A program made the position numbers and the translations under genes. This document shows positions 11,626-22,692 of a stretch of DNA of 64,000 nucleotides, one piece after another. The notes below the pieces were generated by a model. The model ran no database searches, had not been told where the DNA came from, and saw only the letters and a program-made list of their open reading frames with translations. Every line of letters starts with the position of its first letter. Position 1 is the first letter of the stretch. Source of the DNA: Akebia trifoliata (lineage: Eukaryota > Streptophyta > Magnoliopsida > Ranunculales > Lardizabalaceae); contig CM030710.1 in the NCBI GenBank assembly GCA_017979445.1, positions 17,656,248 to 17,720,247 of the forward strand, written 5' to 3'.

Positions 11626-12944
11626 CTAGAATTGAGATTCATTTGAGTCCATTGCTTCTTTGAATATTGAAGGATCATCTACATCACCTTTTATAGCATC
11701 ACTTTTTATAAAATATACCTCATAATCATCTGTAATAGCGAGTCTGCGCTCTCGAGTAGATCTCCTAATGGGAATGATTGGTTGTGGAACTGGAACCACC
11801 ACTGCTTGAGGATTAGGTTCTGGTTGGATTGCTACATCTTCTACAATAATTGTACGGATAGGTGATGCCACCAAATGAAGTAAAAGATTGTGGAATAAAA
11901 CATATTGGTGGATCACTACGTTTCTCTTCAAATATAATCTTCCTTCGCTTTTCACTCCCACTGTTTTGACCATCTTCAAGAAATCTAGCACGATTGGTTT
12001 CAACAATCTCCATATGTCTCAACGGATAGAAAAACCTATAACCCTTCAACCTCTCAAGATAACCAATAAAATGACAAGTTGTCATTCGAGGATCAAGCTT
12101 TTTTTTTATTTGAATTATACAGCTTCGCCTCGGCAAGGCACCCCCAAATATGAAGATGGCCTAGGCTTGGTATCCTACCAGTCCATAACTTGAAAGGAGT
12201 TTCTGGAGCTATTTTGCAAGGAACTCTATTGAGAATATAAATTGCTGTCTTCAAGGCTTCACCCCAAAAGTTTTCTGGTAGGTCTGAGTGACTCATCATA
12301 CTGCGAACAGCTTCTTGATAAGTCCGATTTCTTCTCTCAGCAACCCCATTTTGCTCAGGTGTTCCAGGTGTGGTATATTGAGGAACTATTCCTTGCTCCA
12401 TCAAATATTCCACAAACTTCCCATGATTTACACCATCATTATCCATCCTCCCATAATACTCTCCACCTCTATCAGATCTGACAGCTTTGATCTTCTTATT
12501 CAACTATTTTTCAACTTCTACTTAATAGGTTTGGAAAACTTCTAATTCCTCATCTTTATGGTGTATCAGATATAGATAGGCAAATCTAGAATAATCATCA
12601 ATGAAAGTAATGAAATAACGCTGACCACCTTGAGAAGAAATCAAAAAAGGACCACAAATATCTGTATGAACTAATCCCAACAAATCAGTAGCTCTAGTAA
12701 CTTCAAGCTTCCGTTGCTTAGTCATCTTTCCCTTAATGCAATCCACACATACATCAAAATCTAAGAAATCTAGAGGACCTAGAATTCCTTCCTTAACTAA
12801 GAATTCTAGTCTTCTTTTAAAAATGTGACCTAACCTCAAATGCCATAACATAGAAGAGTTTTCTGACGAACGAGGACGCTTGGACCCTGAAACATGCGAA
12901 TCAACAGATAAACATAACAGAGAAGAAGCAAATGAACTATCCAA
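11626..12944 (-). pseudogene. Copia integrase domain (stops and frameshifts)
   Basis: 12522-12944 holds the zinc-binding HHCC part (WHLRLGH, CVDCIKGKMTKQ) and the start of the catalytic core (HTDICGPF, FITFIDDYSRFAYLYL). 12093-12503 continues in the same frame after a stop, with [27 protein letters not shown] and [17 protein letters not shown], so the DDE residues are recognisable. A T-run near 12100 shifts the frame: the post-core segment is read in one frame at 11813-12136 and in another at 11626-12006. The integrase inserts the cDNA; this one is broken. Confidence 0.92.
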
Positions 12945-12950
12945 AGATAA

Positions 12951-13421
12951 CTAATAAAGGCCATCCAATAAAAAACCATGTCCAACAACGTTATCATGAT
13001 AAAGAACGTGCATTCTACTATTTCGAAAAGTAAAAACATAACCAGAAATATCCAATCTAGAAATAGAAATAATATTTCGTCTAAAAGACGGGATGTAAAA
13101 AATATCTTCTAAAATCAAAGAATGTCCCGTATCGAGAATAAGGCAATAAGCTCCAACAGCCTCAACCTGCAATGCTTCTGCATTCCCAAGAAAAAGTCTA
13201 TCCTCTGGTCTGGGATTTCTCCTGTTGACAAACCCCTGTAGAGAATGAGAAATATGCACAGATGCACCTGAATCAATCCACCATGAGTTTGAAGGAACAT
13301 CAACTAAATTAGACTCATGGTAAACTAAAACTGAATTAATACCTCCTGGATTTTTTTGCAACCAATTCTTATAAGTAAAGCAATCCCTCTTCATGTGTCC
13401 CTTCTTCTTGCAGAACCAGCA
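12951..13421 (-). pseudogene. Copia zinc knuckle and aspartic protease
   Basis: The CCHC knuckle CWFCKKKGHMKRDC (plus 13380-13421) is followed by the protease active-site block WWIDSGASVHIS near 13240-13282. The catalytic motif is D-S-G, as usual in plant copia. It shares a frame with gag upstream and with integrase downstream, from which it is separated only by a stop around 12950, consistent with one ancestral gag-pol frame. Confidence 0.9.
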
Positions 13422-14198
13422 TTCTTCAGTATCTGTTTTTCCAGTCTCTGTCTTTTCCTTGATTGTTTTCTGATTTTTGAAACTCTTGAATCCTTTTCCT
13501 TGCTTAAAGTTCTTGTTGCTGCTTTTCTTGAAACCGTTAAACTTGAAATTTTTTTTACTACTTGCATGAACTATCAAGTGAGTTGACTCAACCTTCGATC
13601 CCCTCAATCTTGCTTCCTCAGTAACATAAAGATAAATCAACTGATTCAAATCCCATTTAGTTTCTTGTGCACTGTAATTGACTTTAGAAGTATCAAAAGA
13701 TTTAGGCAGTGATAAAACTGCCATATGAACCAAAAGATCATCTTCAAAAACAATTCCTTGCTCACGGAGACCAATGACGAGCTTTGACATCTTCAAAATA
13801 TGTTACCTCACATTTCCGTTACCATTATACTTTAGATTCATTAACTGACCCAAATACTCATACTGAACTGATCTCTTTGTTCCCTCAAACTATTTCTTGA
13901 TAACTTGCAACAGTTCCTTAGCTGTATCTGTGGTCTGAATACCACCTCGAAAAGTCTCACTAATAGATGCTCGAATGATCATCATGGACAATTTATTAGC
14001 CTTTTCCCATTTAGCAAAATGGGTTCTTACCAACTCCGTAGAATCTGGAAGTGGAGCTGGTGGGATGTCCTCAAAAAGAATAAAATCGAAATCCATGCAT
14101 CCCAACAAAATATCAATATTCATCCTCCAGGATGAGTAATTAGAGCCATTAAGAGGCTCAATCCTTGCCAGACTCTTTTGAATCAATGACCCATCCAT
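13422..14198 (-). pseudogene. Copia gag
   Basis: The start MDGSLIQKSLARIEPLNGSN, then SSWRMNIDILLGCMDFDF and FAKWEKANKLSMMII, is the capsid-like gag of plant copia elements (UBN2-type). The frame reads to 13890, meets a stop between 13797 and 13889, and resumes as the same gag (LREQGIVFEDDLLVHMAVLS) down to the zinc knuckle. About 260 codons in total, normal for the family. Confidence 0.88.
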
Positions 14199-16400
14199 AG
14201 CTACATTAAAATATGATCAAACATTAATATATATACTGTGGGATTCAATTCTTTCAATTCGTACCAGGGGTTTTGATCGAATCGTATCAGAGTGTTTTAT
14301 TAAGGGTAAAACTTTCCACTCTGCAGGTACAAACAAGTCACATCATCAAGACTCGCCTTTGGGCTGAGATCTCAATATGTTATATGTTCTCTAAAATTGT
14401 GTTGGAGTTCGCACATAGACCTAGCCACTCATGTTCTAGTTCAATCCAGACACTATCTACACCTTTAGGTAAGAGGGTTATCCTTCTCTCCCCTTCACAC
14501 TTATGACTATTCTATTCACTCGATCTACACAAACATCCCTAAATCACCTTTAGGCAGAAGTTAGTGATTTTATGTAAAAGAGTGCCACAAAGTGATCTTA
14601 GTGAGACACTAAATCTCAGAATTCAAGAACCCGTAACTTCCATAGAACGGTCACCTTTAGGCAGACTACTATTCTATTTCCATCACGTTCCTTGAACGAT
14701 CACTCAAAGTATCTTCCTAAACCCCTATAGGCAAGGCCTATACCTTAATATATCTAAATTTGCTTTCTAATTATTATAGTTTTGCATGTGGATACATTAA
14801 AATAATAAAATAAATTATTTAATATAAAAGAAAGCAATTATAGATATATTCTTCAAAAGGGTACAACTTAATCTGAACTATACTGTTATATGTTGCTGTC
14901 AATGTATTATTTTAACATTTTTATTGAATAGATCTCGAAAAAATATAAAAATGGACTTTTGTTTTATCTAAATCGGAGTTAAAACGATTTAGTTATGATT
15001 TTTCAAAGTTTTTTAAAGGAAAAACTGGTTTTCTATGTTCTGGTTCACACTTGAACCAACTGAACCGGTTCGGCTGGACTGGTTTGACTAGAATCGGGTC
15101 AAATGTTGACCCAAACGGTTCGGTTAAGTGAATCGGTTCGAGTCTAAAACGGGTTTAACCCAACAGACATTTAAAACGTTATTTAAAGTGACTCGGGCTT
15201 GGCCCAATCATTACAGCCAAACGGGCTAGGTCCAACTGTAGCTTAAAACAGCTTGGCCCAAGAGAAATTTAAAACGGGCATAGCCCAAACTAAACAAATA
15301 GCCCAACCGAACAATTAAAATGGGCTTGGCCCAACCGAAAATTATTATCGGGCTTGGCCCAATCAAAATTACTATCGGGCTTGGCCCAATCAAAACCCAA
15401 AACCCAACTGAATGAACAGTCGTCTTCTTCATCAAGAAGAAGACTGACTGCAGCATAAACCCTAGCCGCCATCACGAAAATTGCAGCCGCCCAATCGTCG
15501 ACCGGCAAGCCTGATCAACGGTGCCAGACGATACCTACGGCCAACGGAAACTTTCCGGTAACGTCCGATCAAAATGTTATGTGCCTAATTGTAGGGATGG
15601 GAGTAAAGTAGTTTTAACTACGTATGATGTATATAATATATTCTTAATAAGTAGTATAATAGTTAAAATAGGTTAGGTGCATGGGATCATAATCTATATT
15701 GTGGGAGAAGTTGAGTTGTGGGTTATGGGATAGTGGGTAGTTTGGAGAAGTGGGTAGTTAGGGTAGTGTTTCTCTTGTATTTAAATTTATTATGAGATTA
15801 ATGAAAGGATATGCAAAGAAATTATTATTAAGATCCTATTGGATTTTGGAGATTCACCATCTCGAATTGGTGGCTTAGGAGGTCTGATCTCCCTCGAATG
15901 AGATTAATCTAAATCTTTTTCTTCTTTTTTATTATTTTTGTAAACCGATCTAAATAGGTACGTAACATAACCCCGTCAACTGGTTTGAGGATCGAAGAGT
16001 TTTTTTTTTATAGATCTGAAATCTCTTCGATTTCAGTTTTAATGGATTTCGATTTCTAACCAATACCAACATCACTAGAAAAAGAAAACGATTTCGATTT
16101 GTAATTAATTATCGATTTATTTCAAAAATAAATCTGGGTTCGTATCTGATTCAATCAAGATCGATTGTTTTAAATTTGACTTCGAATATATTCAAAGTTC
16201 GGTTCTCTTCAATTGGCAGAACGAGATTTATGCCTTTGTTAATCTTCTTTGAAATCAAATAACAGATTTAATTTTTTTTTTTTTTTTGAAATAAATCGTT
16301 TCCAACGAATCAATAAATAAATAAACAATATTTATTTCAAGATTAAATCTACTCAAATCAGATTTAATCAACAATTTTTTGAACAAGAACAATCCAGAGA
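14199..16400 (-). other. Long leader of the copia element, with GGGCTTGGCCCAA repeats
   Basis: The 2.2 kb between primer site and gag has no retrotransposon domain. 15185-15395 contains about seven near-copies of a short motif of the type GGGCTTGGCCCAA spaced roughly 20-35 bp. Just beside it, 15040-15180 is rich in GAACCGGTT-like words. The remainder holds nothing I can assign. The leader ends at the primer binding site. Confidence 0.6.
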
Positions 16401-16413
16401 GGCTCTGATACCA
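16401..16413 (-). other. Primer binding site (initiator tRNA-Met)
   Basis: Reverse complement reads TGGTATCAGAGCC, the standard plant primer site complementary to the 3' end of initiator methionyl-tRNA, two bases inside the 5' LTR. Confidence 0.95.
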
Positions 16414-16415
16414 AT

Positions 16416-16934
16416 TGTTTGCAATAACTATAAACATAGTAGACATGGATCTAGGATTTGATCTTGAACAAAACAAAATAATCAAATTGAAAAGCAATAA
16501 TTATAAAATACCTGGATTTGCTTTTCCGATTATCCGCGGAGAATACGTTAATCTTGATCTGCAAAGAACAGGTGCACTACCCCAACTCTGCCTACACTTT
16601 TGGTGATGGGAACCTCTATCTCAATAATAGAATAATCTGTGTGTAGAGAGGGGGGGACGGCCACCTATTTATAATAGAGGATACTAGATTTTCTACCCAT
16701 CGTAGAATTCTAGTATTAGGTGAATACCACTTAAGTTTTGATAGGATGTTCACTAACCCATCATATTTGATGCTGGTAACCAATGCCAGACCACTAACAT
16801 GGTTTACAATTTTATCCTTAATGTTTTGAATAAATTACAATCCAGTATTTATATAAAATTTGTATATGTGAAAAAGCCACAAAATAATTTTGATAACGAA
16901 AATAAATAAATAATAAAAAATAATAATTCTAACA
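16416..16934 (-). repeat. 5' LTR of the copia element
   Basis: 519 bp, 19 mismatches to 8980-9498 by hand alignment, no length change. TATTTATA near 16667-16674 reads TATAAATA on the minus strand and is a candidate TATA box. Confidence 0.95.
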
Positions 16935-17513
16935 GAAGAGTCAACATCATCACAAATCCAACTTTGAAGTACTCCTCATTACAAGAAATGTGGTGTTTTG
17001 AATTCAATTCATGCCTCTACACTTGCATAAAAATTTGAAATACCTCAGTGAAAATATCACGTGTAATTCTATAAAAAAGGTTCCTTCAAACTTTTGAAGC
17101 GGACTGGCTATTTTAAAATTTTTTTCCCATCATCCCTCCTCTTGTTTAAATAATTCGGTTTGTCCTTTTCAAATGATGGGGCAAGAATTAATTAGTTGTT
17201 CAATCAAAAAATGTCGTTAAGTAACACTTGCACAATCAATCAGAATGATTGTAATTGACTGACAGTTGTTTAATCATTGCGGATCATGTTGCAATACCAT
17301 ATAGAAGGGATGAGAAAATTGATAGACGATCTGGATCATTAGTATCGCACTCTGATTGGATGCGGACTATCGGGACCATAGAGTTGCGGGGATCACATTT
17401 AAAAGCACCCCAATTCTAACGAAATCACTCAAGAACATTTAACACATGTCATGGGTGCTCTTAGTAAAAGTTGGCCTGGCAATAAAATCTCTCTTTATTT
17501 AAAGAAACTTATA

Positions 17514-18424
17514 CGGGTGCAACTTGATCCGGGTTGGTTCATATTAGAGCAAAATCAGAACTGAACCGATCAAGATCGGTTCCATCATATGAGAACCAGA
17601 ACTGAACCGAACCGATTTGTTTTATAATCGAACCAAGTCAAATCGACCTTACTTCGGTTTGATTCCGTTCGATTCCATGATTTGATCGTAAATCACAGTC
17701 GTAGTCGCAGAGAGAGAGAGAGAGGGAACCTATTGCAGGTCGCAGCCATAGAGAGAGAGAGGATCAGCCGCTGGCAGCCGGTCGCATCCGCAGAGAGAGG
17801 AGGGTTTGCCGCTCGCAAAGACGATAGAGATAAGGGGTTTTAGGCTTTTAGCCGGTGGCATCCACTGGCGGTTGTCGTAGAGACGAGAGAGACCAATAGA
17901 GAGAGACGAGAGTGAGAGAGAGATGAGGGGTTTTAGGCTTTTAACCGGTGGCATCCGCTGGCGGTTGTTGCAGAGACGAGAGAGAAAGAGAGAGACGAGA
18001 GCGAGAGAGATAGACGAGAAAGAAAGACGAGAGCTTTTAGCCGGTGGCATCCACTGGCGGTTGTCGCAGAGACGAGAGAGACCAGTAGAGAGAGACAAGA
18101 GAGACAAGAGACGAGAGAGACGATAGAGAGAGAGAAAGAGAGAGAGATAGAGAGAGAGAGAGATGAGGGTTTAGTTTTTTATTTACACAAAAAAAAAATC
18201 AAATATATATTAAATTAATATTTTATTTTAAATAAATATTGGTTCGATTTTCGATTTGGTTCGATTTTTTATATTGTCTGAACCGAGAATCGAATAGAAT
18301 TTATTGATTTTTTATTTTTAAAATTCAAAATCGAATCGATATAAATCTAAATCGAATGAAACCAATCCAAATTCCACGATTTGGTTCGATTTTCGATTTG
18401 AACCGAATTAAGTTGCACCCCTAA
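17514..18424. mobile_element. 911-bp Mutator-like TIR element carrying a GA-rich minisatellite
   Basis: The ends carry inverted GGGTGCAACTT (17515-17525 and 18410-18420). A 9-bp duplication AAACTTATA flanks the element (17505-17513, 18425-18433), which fits the 9-bp target duplications of Mutator-like elements. Copy 1 of the duplication lacks it. Subterminal parts are rich in AACCGAACCGATTTG-like words in both orientations. The core (17710-18165) has long GA runs and three imperfect copies, about 95 bp apart, of a unit beginning TTTTAGCCGGTGGCATCC (near 17847, 17938 and 18034). No transposase. Confidence 0.78.
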
Positions 18425-19403
18425 AAACTTATATTGCCGCATCATTTTATTTATAGTACATAATAATTTATGGGATCGTCTCAACCACAAAGCCAGTAAG
18501 GCAATCGTCCTAGGCGCATTGATAAATATTTCTTTTTAAGATTTGAATCTTCTAGCAAGATTCAATGTCAACACGTGACAACTTTTTTTTTTCTTTTTTT
18601 TTGGTAAGGAGACTAAGTACATTGAACTGCATGTCACGTAAAAAGTTGTTAGGAGTATAAGGGTTATAGCTTCCAGTATAAATTTCAAAATATTGTTTGG
18701 GAGATGCACACAGCCAAGAGTCCTGGAAGCTACGACCATGAAATACAGTTTTGAATTGTTGATTTTGACAAATTGTCCTTATAGGTATAAAAACTATAAA
18801 ATAACATATTTTGATATATGAAGATCATAATATTAAAATAATATTAATTAATAAAAAAATCAACTAATGTATTTTAAACTCCCAGCAAAAAGTGTTATCT
18901 AGACACAATTCCCATTCTACAAAAACGAGCAATGTACAATGCGGGAGCCGATCCTCATTAGCTAATGTTCTATTCTAAAGAACTCCATATTGAAGGAAAA
19001 TAATAACACAATCCTCTTGAATTCATAGTTTAGATGAGATTATTTTAAAAAATTATAAAAAAGACAAATCTTTGTTTTTTTACTTTATTCAATTATTTGA
19101 GAATGGACGGTTACTAACTCCTAAATTTAAACGATTCAACCCACAAATATTGATAGGAACCAAAAAGCGCCATATACTAATCTCACTATAGAGGATCTGC
19201 TCCCAGAGAAAGTAGCTTTATTAGGAGCCCTATACTATATATTCCTACCAAAAGGTGCCAAGTAGACACAATTCCTATTTTATGGGAAGGAGTCTAAATC
19301 TTGATTCTTAAGATTTTTTTTGGTTGAAAGCAAATATTTTTAAGATTCTCACATGGTGGAACCCCAATCGAATTTGGAATTATACAATATATATATATAT
19401 ATA

Positions 19404-19781
19404 GGGAAATGTTCAGCACCCTAAGTTTTACCACACACTTTAACAAAACGTTTTTTGTCCTACATGGGTTAGAAGTTTTGGAATGAGCTGATTTTTGGTG
19501 AGGATGATCTCTATGATTAGAGATCATCCTCCCCAAAAATCAGCCCATTTCGAAATGTTTAGCCCCATGTTTACACGTTGAAAAATCGTGGACCGTCCAA
19601 TTTTTGTAAATCAATTTGATGGGGTTAGAAAAGTTTTGGAATGAGCTGATTTTTGGTGAGGATGATCTCCTCATCATAGAGATCATCCTCACCAAAAATC
19701 AGCTCATTCCGAAACTTCTAACCCATGTAGGACAAAAACGCGTTTGTTAAAGTGTGTGGTAAAACTTAGGGTGCCGAACGG

Positions 19782-19784
<3 letters not shown>
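19404..19784. mobile_element. Double-hairpin element A of the (TA)n-flanked family
   Basis: Starts GGGAAATGTTCAGCACCC and ends with its inverse (GGGTGCCGAACGGGG). Inside are two copies of a near-palindrome whose arms read TTGGAATGAGCTGATTTTTG then its complement, each about 85 bp. Between them lies AAATCGTGGACCGTCCAA. It is bordered by (TA)n on both sides. No coding capacity. Confidence 0.85.
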
Positions 19785-19831
<47 letters not shown>

Positions 19832-19837
19832 ATATAT

Positions 19838-20214
19838 GGGAAATGTTCAGCAACAAACATTTTGACAAACATTTTGGCAAAACATTTTCAAAATATGGGT
19901 TAGAGGTTTTGGAATGGGCTGATTTTTGGTGAGGATGATCTCTACGGTGAGGAGATCATCATCACCAAAAATCAGCCCATTCCAAAATCTCTTACCCATC
20001 AAAAATGGCTTACAAAAAATGGACGGTCCACGATTTCCCAACTTGTAAACATGGGGTTAGAAGTTTTGGAATGGGCTGATTTTTGATGAGGATGATCTCC
20101 TCACCATAGAGATCATGCTCATCAAAAATCAGCCCATTCCAAAACCTCTAACCCATGTTTTGAAAAATGTTTTGCCAAAATGTTTGCCAAAATGTTTGTT
20201 GCTGAAAGGGACCC
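19838..20214. mobile_element. Double-hairpin element B
   Basis: Same architecture as element A: two internal hairpins around AAATGGACGGTCCACGATTT. The terminal arms differ: CAACAAACATTTTGACAAAC answered by TTTGCCAAAATGTTTGTTG. It ends GGGACCC and is flanked by TA repeats. Confidence 0.85.
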
Positions 20215-20225
20215 TATATATATAT

Positions 20226-20591
20226 GGGTAGCATTCAATGGCAAACTTTTTAGCAAACTTTTTGGCAAAACATTTTACAAAACATGAGTTAGAGGTTTTG
20301 AAATGGGCTGATTTTTGGTGAGGATGATCTCTACGGTGAGGAGATCATCCTCACCAAAAATCAGCCCATTCCAAAACTTCTAACCCATGTTTACAAGCTG
20401 AAAAATCGTGGACCGTCCATTTTTTGTAAACTGTTTTTGATGGGGTTAAAGGTTTTGGAATGGGTTGATTTTTGGTGATGATGACCTCCTCACCAAATAG
20501 ATCATCCTCACCAAAAATCAGCCCATTCCAAAACCTCTAACTCATGTTTTGAAAAATGTTTTGCCAAAAAGTTGGCCATCGAACGCCCCCC
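20226..20591. mobile_element. Double-hairpin element C
   Basis: Two internal hairpins and the same GTGGACCGTCC centre. The terminal arms are related to those of element B (GCAAACTTTTTGGCAAAAC and its inverse) but have their own outermost bases. TA-rich on both sides. Confidence 0.82.
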
Positions 20592-20614
20592 TATAAATAT
20601 ATATATATATATAT

Positions 20615-20984
20615 GGGTCCCGTTCGGCACCCTAAGTTTTACCACACACTTTAACAAACGCGTTTTGTCTTACATGGGTTAGAAGTTTCGGAATGAGCTG
20701 ATTTTTTGTGAGGATGATCTCTATGGTGAGGAGATCATCCTCACCAAAAATCAGCTCATTCCAAAACTTCTAACCCCATCAAAATTGATTTACAAAAAAT
20801 GGACGGTCCACGATTTTTCAACGTGTAAACATGGGGCTAAACATTTCGGAATGGGCTGATTTTTGGGGAGGATGATCTTCTAATCATAGAAATCATCCTC
20901 ACCAAAAATCAGCCCATTCCAAAACTTCTAACAAAAAACGTTTGTCAAAGTGTGTGGTAAAACTTAGGGTGCTGAACATTTCCC
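20615..20984. mobile_element. Double-hairpin element D
   Basis: Arms as in element A (ACCCTAAGTTTTACCACACA and inverse), two hairpins, centre GGACGGTCCACG. Bordered by TA runs; followed after 11 bp by element E, to which it is very similar. Confidence 0.85.
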
Positions 20985-20995
20985 TATATATATAT

Positions 20996-21372
20996 GGGTC
21001 CCGTTCGCCACCCTTAGTTTACCACACACTTTAACAAACGCGTTTTGTCTTACATGGGTTAGAAGTTTCGGAATGAGCTGATTTTTGGTGAGGATGATCT
21101 CTATGGTGAGGAGATCATCCTCACCAAAAATCAGCTCATTCCAAAACTTCTAACCCCATCAAAATTGATTTACAAAAATTGGACGGTCCACGATTTTTCA
21201 ACGTGTAAACATGGGGCTAAACATTTCGGAATGGGCTGATTTTTGGGGAGGATGATCTTCTAATCATAGAGATCATCCTCACCAAAAATCAGCTCATTCC
21301 AAAACTTCTAACCCATGTAGGACAAAAAACGTTTGTTAAAATGTGTGGTAAAACTTAGGGTGCTGAACATTT

Positions 21373-21375
<3 letters not shown>
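20996..21375. mobile_element. Double-hairpin element E
   Basis: Nearly the same sequence as element D (both begin GGGTCCCGTTCG and end TGCTGAACATTTCCC), so D and E look like a recent local duplication or two recent insertions of one subfamily. Confidence 0.85.
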
Positions 21376-21451
<76 letters not shown>

Positions 21452-21462
21452 TGTGTGTGTGT
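21376..21462. repeat. Compound microsatellite (TA)n(GA)n(GT)n
   Basis: About 40 bp of TA, then about 34 bp of GA, then a short GT run. It closes the array of double-hairpin elements on the right. Confidence 0.9.
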
Positions 21463-21470
21463 CTTACTAA

Positions 21471-22689
21471 GGCAGTGTTTGTTTGCGCTATTTTCAGTGT
21501 TTATTGCTGAAAAAAATTAATTTCAGCACTTTTTATCAAAATAGCTGTGTTTGTTTACTCTATATTTTCAACGCTTATTATTGAAAATAAGTGAAAAAAA
21601 TTCAACAAGATTTTGATGTTGAAAAAAAGTGCTAAAGCGGTAAGCACTTCGCTTTTTTCGACACGGACAAATATGCCCTTGATTTTTTTTAGCATGGACA
21701 AGTATGCCCTCATTCTTAAAAGAATATTACCTCTTATATCCCATGGATAAGTATATAAGCACCCCACAAATTAATAAACCCACACCATGACTAAATTATT
21801 TTGTCTTATATGGGTTAAAAGTTTTGGAATGAATTGATTTTTGGTGATGATGATCTCCTCATTAGTATATAAGAACCTCACAAATTAATAAACCCACACC
21901 ATAGCTAAATTATTGTCTTATATATAGGTTAAAAGTTTTGGAATGAGTTGATTTTTGATGAGGATGATCTCTACAATGAGGAGATCATCCTCACCAAAAA
22001 TCAGCACATCCTGAAACTTCTAACCCTATCAAAACAAGTTCAAGAACCGTAAATCGTCCCTTTTTTTTTTTTTTGAAAACTATTTTTGACGAGTTATAAG
22101 TTTTAAAATGGACTGATTTTTGGTGAGGATGATCTCTAGACCATATAGACCATCCTCACTAAAAATTTGCTCATTCCAAAAACTTTAACCCATATAAAAC
22201 AAAAAAAATTGGCTATGGTGTGGATTGCCCTTATTAATTCATAGGTTGCTTTTATAATTATACATCCTTCATTTCCATCGAAAATTATTCATCCATTATT
22301 AAGTTATTTTAATGTTGATTTCAAATTTTGGTGACTTGTATGACATTATTATTTTTAATTTAAAATTCGTGGGCTTTTATAAATAGAAATTATTATTTAT
22401 AAATTAAAGATTTGAGTATTATTTATTATTTAAAAATGAATTGTATTTTAATTTTATAAGAAATAATATATTTTATTGTGTTTGATAAGAAATAAGCATT
22501 TGAAACATGCAAACAATGTATAATATGATTATAAGGGTAACAAAGACAATTTACCAACTTCAGCAATGTGTAACAAATATGATTCAACATCTAAACAAAC
22601 AACTTTTTTAGCACTTAAATTCAACGCTTATAAATTTCAGCGCTTAATACTATTAAGCACTTATTTTTTTCAATTTAACAAGCAACACC
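21471..22689. mobile_element. Tourist-like MITE with an inserted double-hairpin module
   Basis: Left end GGCAGTGTTTGTTTGCGC and right end, inverted, GGTGTTGCTTGTTAAATTG. TAA flanks both sides (21468-21470, 22690-22692), the target duplication of PIF/Harbinger elements. The body includes GCTAAAGCGGTAAGCACTTC, also found in inverted form in the MITE at 47861-48807, so the two are one family. About 21785-22225 is foreign: a decayed double-hairpin element with its own arms (CACACCATAGCTAAATTATT and inverse). Confidence 0.78.
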
Positions 22690-22692
22690 TAA

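Larger units (their letters stand above)
8980..16934 (-). mobile_element. Full-length Ty1/copia LTR retrotransposon (7955 bp), coding region decayed
   Basis: Two 519-bp LTRs (8980-9498 and 16416-16934), target-site duplication GAAGA on both sides (8975-8979, 16935-16939), primer binding site complementary to initiator tRNA-Met next to the right LTR, and polypurine tract next to the left LTR; orientation minus. Domain order on the minus strand is gag, zinc knuckle, protease, integrase, reverse transcriptase, RNase H, which is the Ty1/copia order. Hand alignment of the LTRs shows 19 mismatches in 519 positions (about 3.7%), so the insertion is moderately old. In-frame stops and several frameshifts make it non-autonomous today. 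A 2.2-kb leader lies between primer site and gag, unusually long for copia. Confidence 0.96.
7624..19254. repeat. Segmental tandem duplication, copy 2
   Basis: Second copy of the unit at 3333-7623, starting at the junction CCAAAAGGGCAAGGG and ending near TTCCTACCAAAAGG. It is expanded to 11.6 kb by a Ty1/copia element (8980-16934) and a TIR element (17514-18424). Removing both with one target duplication each leaves about 2751 bp, close to copy 1. Shared segments run in the same order in both copies: 3333-4534 with 7624-8775, 5417-5640 with 8776-8979, 5640-6190 with 16935-17513, and 6195-7620 with 18434-19254. Confidence 0.88.

Noticed and set aside
17730..18126. Long frames on both strands in the GA-rich region
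   Set aside because: They encode low-complexity repeats (95-bp units and GA runs) within a TIR element.
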